Shown here piece by piece: positions 6,768 to 9,702 of a stretch of 9,702 nt of DNA. The first letter of the stretch is position 1, and each line of letters starts with the position of its first letter. Position numbers and translations under genes: made by a program. The DNA comes from Candidatus Thalassarchaeaceae archaeon (lineage in GTDB: Archaea > Thermoplasmatota > Poseidoniia > Poseidoniales > Thalassarchaeaceae). The notes under the pieces are model-generated. The model ran no database searches and had not been told where the DNA came from. It saw nothing but the letters and a program-made list of their open reading frames with translations. The stretch is from positions 360 through 10,061 of the forward strand of contig DUJH01000046.1 in assembly GCA_013329905.1 (NCBI GenBank). The letters run 5' to 3'.

Positions 6768-7823
6768 TCAGGATGTGGCCGGAGGAATCTGCAATCTTTC
6801 CCAGACTCTCTCGCCCTCGTTTGTCAGCACTCGCCTCGTTCGCAGACCTCGCCTCTCACGGCTGATTAGACCTTGATTCTCCAGCCGCCTCAGATGGTGA
6901 CTGATGAGTTGCTGGCTCGTCTTGAGTTCAGTGGCGAGTTCGCGCTGGCTCGGGGAGCGAGATTCAGGGACCTGCTCGGCGATAGAACGGAGGATCATCA
7001 AAGCCACGTCTGAGAGTTGATTGACGTCGGCAGGCCGTGGTAGTCGAGATAGCTCGGCATGTCGATCCACTTTTTCGGTGTAATAGCGGAGCAGTCGGCC
7101 ATCTCTGCGGCACCACACCTTGCTGTCCTGCTCGAGAATTCGCAAGTGATGCACAGCCTGATGATTGCCTAATTCAAGAGCCCGAATTAGACCCGAAAGA
7201 TGGCACCCTGGATGGGCTGTCAAGAAACCGGTGATTCGACCTCTCTGGTAATTGCCTGCTAGGGTGCCGGGGCCCTCAGTCACAGAGAGGTCGGAAAAGC
7301 GCCCAAGCGAGGCTACGACTCGGGCACGAGTAGGCTCGTCTGCGGTCGTAGCCAAGCCAAGGGTCAGCACCAACGCCCCGATAATTGCAATGAGTGGGGC
7401 GGCAAAATTCGTCGGCATCGAAATCGAGATTCCGATGCCGCCATTTCCGCTTCCCGAATCGACGGCCTCACCATTTTCACCTCCGCCAATCGGATCCGAT
7501 GAAGAATCCGTCATGGAGATGAATGTCTCAGAATATACAGTCCAAACCCCTTCTTGGTCAGCCGTGAAGGTAACCAAAACCTTGGCTCCGGCAATCGGGT
7601 GCAGGGTGACTCCTGCAACCGGCTCGACGAAAATCATTTCTTGGGAAGACAAGTCCTCTAGACACCACACTCCCTGCGAGTTCTTGACCCAAATAGCCTC
7701 AGCACTCTGAGTGTGAGAATCGGCCATCGCTGGCATCGAAAAAGATGCGATTAGAACAAAGCACAGTCCGGCGACTAACGTGGCCCGAACAGTCGCATCG
7801 AAGTGCCCCGAGTCTCCTCCCAT
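6768..7823 (-). CDS. Membrane-anchored one-component regulator with extracytoplasmic domain and two winged-helix domains
   Basis: A 351-aa protein that appears to span the membrane once after export. Residues 12-34 form a signal peptide with probable cleavage after MPAMA. Residues 35-110 form a small extracytoplasmic beta-type domain (EAIWVKNSQGVWCLEDL, KVLVTFTADQEGVWTVYSETF) with one Cys (54). A Gly/Ser-rich linker follows (112-135), then a membrane segment around 139-160 (FAAPLIAIIGALVLTLGLA). The cytoplasmic side holds two winged helix-turn-helix domains: about 193-250 (GFLTAHPGCHLSGLIRALEL...HHLRILEQ...RYYTE) and 268-340 (ELATELKTSQQLISHHLRRLENQGLISRERR). The tandem wHTH layout resembles archaeal COG3398-type regulators. 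A longer frame reaches a GTG at 7892 but would run through the promoter; ATG 7823 starts directly before the signal peptide and 30 bases after TTATAC. The ligand is unknown. The gene lies upstream of the lipoprotein on the same strand and shares its promoter element. Confidence 0.82.
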   Translation of the reverse strand: MGGDSGHFDATVRATLVAGLCFVLIASFSMPAMADSHTQSAEAIWVKNSQGVWCLEDLSSQEMIFVEPVAGVTLHPIAGAKVLVTFTADQEGVWTVYSETFISMTDSSSDPIGGGENGEAVDSGSGNGGIGISISMPTNFAAPLIAIIGALVLTLGLATTADEPTRARVVASLGRFSDLSVTEGPGTLAGNYQRGRITGFLTAHPGCHLSGLIRALELGNHQAVHHLRILEQDSKVWCRRDGRLLRYYTEKVDRHAELSRLPRPADVNQLSDVALMILRSIAEQVPESRSPSQRELATELKTSQQLISHHLRRLENQGLISRERRGLRTRRVLTNEGERVWERLQIPPATS

Positions 7824-7847
7824 GATGAAATCAGAGCCTCGTACGCG

Positions 7848-7854
7848 GTATAAG
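7848..7854 (-). promoter_or_regulatory. TATA-like box of the membrane regulator gene
   Basis: On the minus strand this reads CTTATAC, its first T 30 bases before the A of the ATG at 7823. That spacing points to a leaderless transcript starting at or next to the ATG, and it argues against the longer GTG-initiated reading frame. Confidence 0.5.
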
Positions 7855-7858
7855 ACGC

Positions 7859-7882
7859 GTGGGGTGTCGCGTTTGTCAAGGT
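7859..7882 (-). promoter_or_regulatory. Shared upstream promoter element, copy B (membrane regulator gene)
   Basis: On the minus strand it reads ACCTTGACAAACGCGACA followed by CCCCAC, matching copy A at 6656-6679 in 22 of 24 positions. It lies between the end of the VTT-family gene and the regulator start, five bases upstream of the TATA-like box. The presence of the same element before the regulator's own gene suggests autoregulation, but this is inference. Confidence 0.6.
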
Positions 7883-7892
7883 TGAAAATCAC

Positions 7893-8492
7893 TCATTCCT
7901 CTTCATCGAGGAGGTTATTCCACCAACGCGCTGCAGGGATTACAATCGCCAGACCGGCGATTGCGGCGAGACTGAAAGTCATCCAATTTAGTGAATCAAG
8001 CATTGTATCACCATAAATTCCTAGCAGGGCACCTGGAATTCCGAAGCGCAAACCGCGCCCAAAAATTCCAGCAGCTACGAAGAGTTTCAAATCCATTCTT
8101 CCAGCACCAGCAATCCAGGCTAGAGCCTTGTATGGAATCGGAGAGACAGCGGCGATGAAAATGCCCGCGACGCCGTATCGCTCAACCAGAATGTTGAGAC
8201 GAGCGATGGTGGAATTGGATACTAATCGCTCGAGCACCCATCCTCCAGCGTACATCCCGATGGCATAACCGATCAGTGCTCCGATTACACTGGACATTGT
8301 CGCGACGAAGACGATAGTCGCGACGACCGCGCCGCTGTCGGCATCAAGAATCATACTCCAGACGAGTGGGTCCGGCGGAACAGGTTGCAGGGCTGCCTCG
8401 GTAGCGGAAAGTATAGCCAATCCGAGGTAGCCTAGGCCATCGGCCCACTCGACAGCCGAATCAACAATGTCCTGCGGTACGATGTCCTGCAC
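7893..8492 (-). CDS. VTT-domain (DedA/YqaA-like, SNARE-associated family) membrane protein
   Basis: A 199-aa integral membrane protein of the VTT superfamily, whose members act in lipid scrambling or small-molecule transport across membranes. Family marks are the re-entrant loop region TEAALQPVPPDPLVW (res. 31-45), glycine-rich helices around 54-86 (SSVIGALIGYAIGMYAGGW), the second half motif FIAAVSPIPYKALAWIAGAGRM (112-133) with the PIPYK turn, and FGRGLRFGIPGALLG (144-158) with the conserved arginines. The end is a last helix around 170-188 and a short charged tail. The start is GTG at 8492, supported by GGAGGA at 8500-8505 on the minus strand seven bases upstream; no in-frame ATG precedes the fold. 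It is divergent from nob1 and 69 bases upstream of the regulator, which has its own promoter. The transported lipid or ligand is unknown. Confidence 0.85.
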   Translation of the reverse strand: MQDIVPQDIVDSAVEWADGLGYLGLAILSATEAALQPVPPDPLVWSMILDADSGAVVATIVFVATMSSVIGALIGYAIGMYAGGWVLERLVSNSTIARLNILVERYGVAGIFIAAVSPIPYKALAWIAGAGRMDLKLFVAAGIFGRGLRFGIPGALLGIYGDTMLDSLNWMTFSLAAIAGLAIVIPAARWWNNLLDEEE

Positions 8493-8499
8493 AGTTGCT

Positions 8500-8505
8500 T
8501 CCTCC
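8500..8505 (-). promoter_or_regulatory. Shine-Dalgarno site deciding the GTG start of the VTT gene
   Basis: On the minus strand this reads GGAGGA, with seven bases before GTG at 8492. It is the main reason for accepting a GTG start for this gene. Confidence 0.6.
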
Positions 8506-8564
8506 GTCCATTTCGGGATGAAGGTTGCCGCCCGCTGCCAAGCTCCGAGCCGCTACCCCACCCC

Positions 8565-8570
8565 TGATAG
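8565..8570 (+). promoter_or_regulatory. Possible TATA-like box for nob1
   Basis: TGATAG is centred about 26 bases before the GTG at 8593. If real it would give a leaderless nob1 transcript and would support the short form of the protein. Confidence 0.35.
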
Positions 8571-8592
8571 GCCAGCGCGCTCAGCCGGCTTT

Positions 8593-9090
8593 GTGACCGG
8601 AGCACGCGTCCTCGACACCTCCGCCCTCATCGGTTGGCCATTGCCCGAACTCTCCGGAGGTTTGGTAGTCGCCGCGCAAGAGGAGGAATTACAGCGGATT
8701 TCGCCCGATAGGGCTGCGATCATTGATGGGCTTGGATTGGTATTCACTGAGCCGAGCGGTGATTCACTGGAATCGGCTACTACGGCCGCTCGCGAGAGTG
8801 GGGATATGAGCGGCCTGTCTGACATCGACCTTGCCTTAGTGGCACTGGCCCTCGAAAAATCGGCGATTCTCGTTACAGATGATTATCGGATGCAAAATAT
8901 TGCTACCGCCATTGGAATTGAATGGCAGGCGGTCGGTGAGACTGGAATTACAGATGTTTGGACTTGGGAGCTCAGGTGCCTCGGTTGTGGTGCTGAGCAG
9001 CCCACCCCAAATTCACCAAATCAGCGCCGCAGACATTACGGAGAGTGCCCCGATTGCGGCGCAGCACTACGATTGAAGAAGAAGCGATGA
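8593..9090 (+). CDS. nob1: Nob1-type endoribonuclease (PIN domain plus zinc ribbon), 16S rRNA 3'-end maturation
   Basis: A 165-aa protein combining a PIN nuclease domain with a C-terminal zinc ribbon, the arrangement of archaeal Nob1, which cuts the precursor of the small-subunit rRNA at its 3' end during ribosome assembly. Visible parts are RVLDTSALIGW with the metal-binding Asp8, SDIDLALVALAL with Asp77 and Asp79 (74-87), LVTDDYRMQNIA with Asp96 and Asp97, and the ribbon CLGCG (C129, C132) ... CPDCG (C152, C155) followed by the basic tail RLKKKR. The frame is open further upstream to ATG 8518 and ATG 8467, but the added residues are low-complexity and not family-like. GTG 8593 gives the usual archaeal Nob1 length and has a TATA-like box about 26 bases before it. 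The gene converges on tatA with 17 bases between. Confidence 0.87.
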   Translation: MTGARVLDTSALIGWPLPELSGGLVVAAQEEELQRISPDRAAIIDGLGLVFTEPSGDSLESATTAARESGDMSGLSDIDLALVALALEKSAILVTDDYRMQNIATAIGIEWQAVGETGITDVWTWELRCLGCGAEQPTPNSPNQRRRHYGECPDCGAALRLKKKR

Positions 9091-9107
9091 GAGGATCAAG
9101 AGTTTGA

Positions 9108-9332
9108 TTATTCACTCTCATCGGTGTCAGGCTCAGCAGCGACCTCTTCAGTAACACCGCCGCGATCCATGTCAGCTTCGGCCGATGAAGGAGATGCAAT
9201 CTCGGACATTCCAGCCTGGAATTCTCCCTTTGCTTGACCCATATTTCGGGCGAGTTCGGGAATCCTCTTTGCTCCAAAGAGGAAGATTGCCAGAATGCCA
9301 ATGATGACTAGTTCAGTCGTGCCAAATGCCAT
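9108..9332 (-). CDS. tatA: TatA/E-family twin-arginine translocase subunit
   Basis: A 74-aa protein with the TatA plan. The N-terminus MAFGTTELVIIGILAIFLFG forms one short membrane helix (about res. 7-20) ending in the conserved FG hinge. An amphipathic helix AKRIPELARNMGQAKGEF (21-38) follows, then a polar, acidic, probably disordered tail. TatA subunits assemble with TatC in the membrane to move folded twin-arginine proteins outwards. TatC is not in this window. The ATG at 9332 gives the membrane helix its usual position. It lies 74 bases downstream of the MoaD-like gene on the same strand and converges on nob1. TatA and TatE cannot be told apart by sequence alone. Confidence 0.93.
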   Translation of the reverse strand: MAFGTTELVIIGILAIFLFGAKRIPELARNMGQAKGEFQAGMSEIASPSSAEADMDRGGVTEEVAAEPDTDESE

Positions 9333-9406
9333 GTCGCTCGCATCGAGGTGCGGCCATCCTCACTCAAAGGCTTCGGCACAACAGCCACCGAGGCAGCGAA
9401 TATGCC

Positions 9407-9673
9407 TCAACCACCAGAAACCGGTGGTAGAAATGCCACTTCTGATGCATCAGCCAAGGGTGCATCCATATCGGGACCAATTTCATCATTCACAGCCACC
9501 CTCAGGCCACTGTCGAGGAGAGGGGTTAGTCGAAATCGGTCCATCAGGTCCCGAACACTCGAACCTTGAAGCAGGGCAACTTCGATCTCGCGCTCACCCA
9601 TCCTCTCGGCAAGTGGGCCGAAGAATAGCATCTTCACCTTAATCGCGAGATCTGTCGCGGTATCTTCGGCCAT
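9407..9673 (-). CDS. MoaD/ThiS-like ubiquitin-fold sulfur carrier protein
   Basis: An 88-aa beta-grasp protein. It starts with the strand IKVKMLFFGPLAERMG (res. 11-26), as in MoaD, then SSVRDLMDRFR (38-48), VAVNDE (59-64), and ends with ADASEVAFLPPVSGG, where the terminal Gly-Gly is the site adenylated and thiocarboxylated in sulfur carriers. PPVSGG is the usual MoaD ending (molybdopterin synthase small subunit). Archaeal relatives (SAMP-type) can also be joined to proteins or serve tRNA thiolation, so I assign no symbol. The ATG at 9673 is the only one that leaves the complete fold with a short lead; an internal Met15 would cut the first strand. The 29 bases beyond it to the window edge show no clear ribosome site. 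Confidence 0.88.
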   Translation of the reverse strand: MAEDTATDLAIKVKMLFFGPLAERMGEREIEVALLQGSSVRDLMDRFRLTPLLDSGLRVAVNDEIGPDMDAPLADASEVAFLPPVSGG

Positions 9674-9702
9674 GTTGAACCCAAAGTACCGAAGGCAATG
9701 AA

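Noticed and set aside
7824..7892. N-terminal extension of the membrane regulator reading frame to GTG 7892 (23 extra residues)
   Set aside because: The extension would cover the shared promoter element and the TATA-like box, puts charged residues before a signal peptide that already has a normal N-terminus, and has no ribosome site. ATG 7823 is the better start.
8467..8592. N-terminal extension of nob1 to ATG 8467 or ATG 8518
   Set aside because: The extra residues are Pro/Arg/Ala-rich and not family-like. The longest form overlaps the divergent VTT start, and GTG 8593 gives the usual length with the PIN strand beginning at once.
9333..9406. A separate promoter or small gene between the MoaD-like gene and tatA
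   Set aside because: No convincing TATA box, ribosome site or open frame on the minus strand; simple co-transcription or an unrecognised promoter is equally possible.

Overview
The window looks like a piece of a marine archaeal genome, most probably a Thermoplasmatota / Marine Group II (Poseidoniales)-type organism. Archaeal signs seen here are a Nob1-type PIN plus zinc-ribbon rRNA nuclease, a membrane-anchored regulator with two winged-helix domains, a tRNA-Glu with an encoded CCA, and several TATA-like boxes about 25-30 nt upstream of start codons. The last of these implies leaderless transcripts. The assignment to Poseidoniales is inference from gene style; no marker gene settles it.

Layout: (1) The C-terminal end of folD runs on + to 328 and converges on a minus-strand suf cluster, sufS-sufE-sufT (2345 to 335), for sulfur mobilisation and Fe-S assembly. 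(2) Divergent from sufS are two + genes: a SLOG/DUF2493-type nucleotide-binding protein and an NADPH-dependent FMN reductase-like flavoprotein. (3) On the minus strand come tRNA-Glu(UUC), then a very large secreted lipoprotein of about 992 aa, then a membrane-spanning regulator of about 351 aa with two cytoplasmic winged helices, then a VTT/DedA-type membrane protein. (4) nob1 diverges from the VTT gene on + and converges on tatA, which is preceded on the minus strand by a MoaD/ThiS-like sulfur carrier.

The part most worth attention is 3643-7880. The lipoprotein has a lipobox, about three PKD-like domains, a strongly acidic linker and then about 24 consecutive units of close to 21 residues, each built around a DxNxDG-type putative calcium loop. 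Immediately upstream of its TATA-like box lies a 24-nt element that matches, at 22 of 24 positions, an element at the same place upstream of the neighbouring membrane regulator gene. This suggests a two-gene module: a trans-membrane one-component sensor/regulator that may control both itself and a large repeat-built surface lipoprotein.

The remaining genes are mostly housekeeping (folate C1 metabolism, Fe-S assembly, rRNA maturation, Tat export, sulfur carrier). No CRISPR array, insertion sequence or prophage feature was seen, and no stretch longer than 300 bases lacks a gene.
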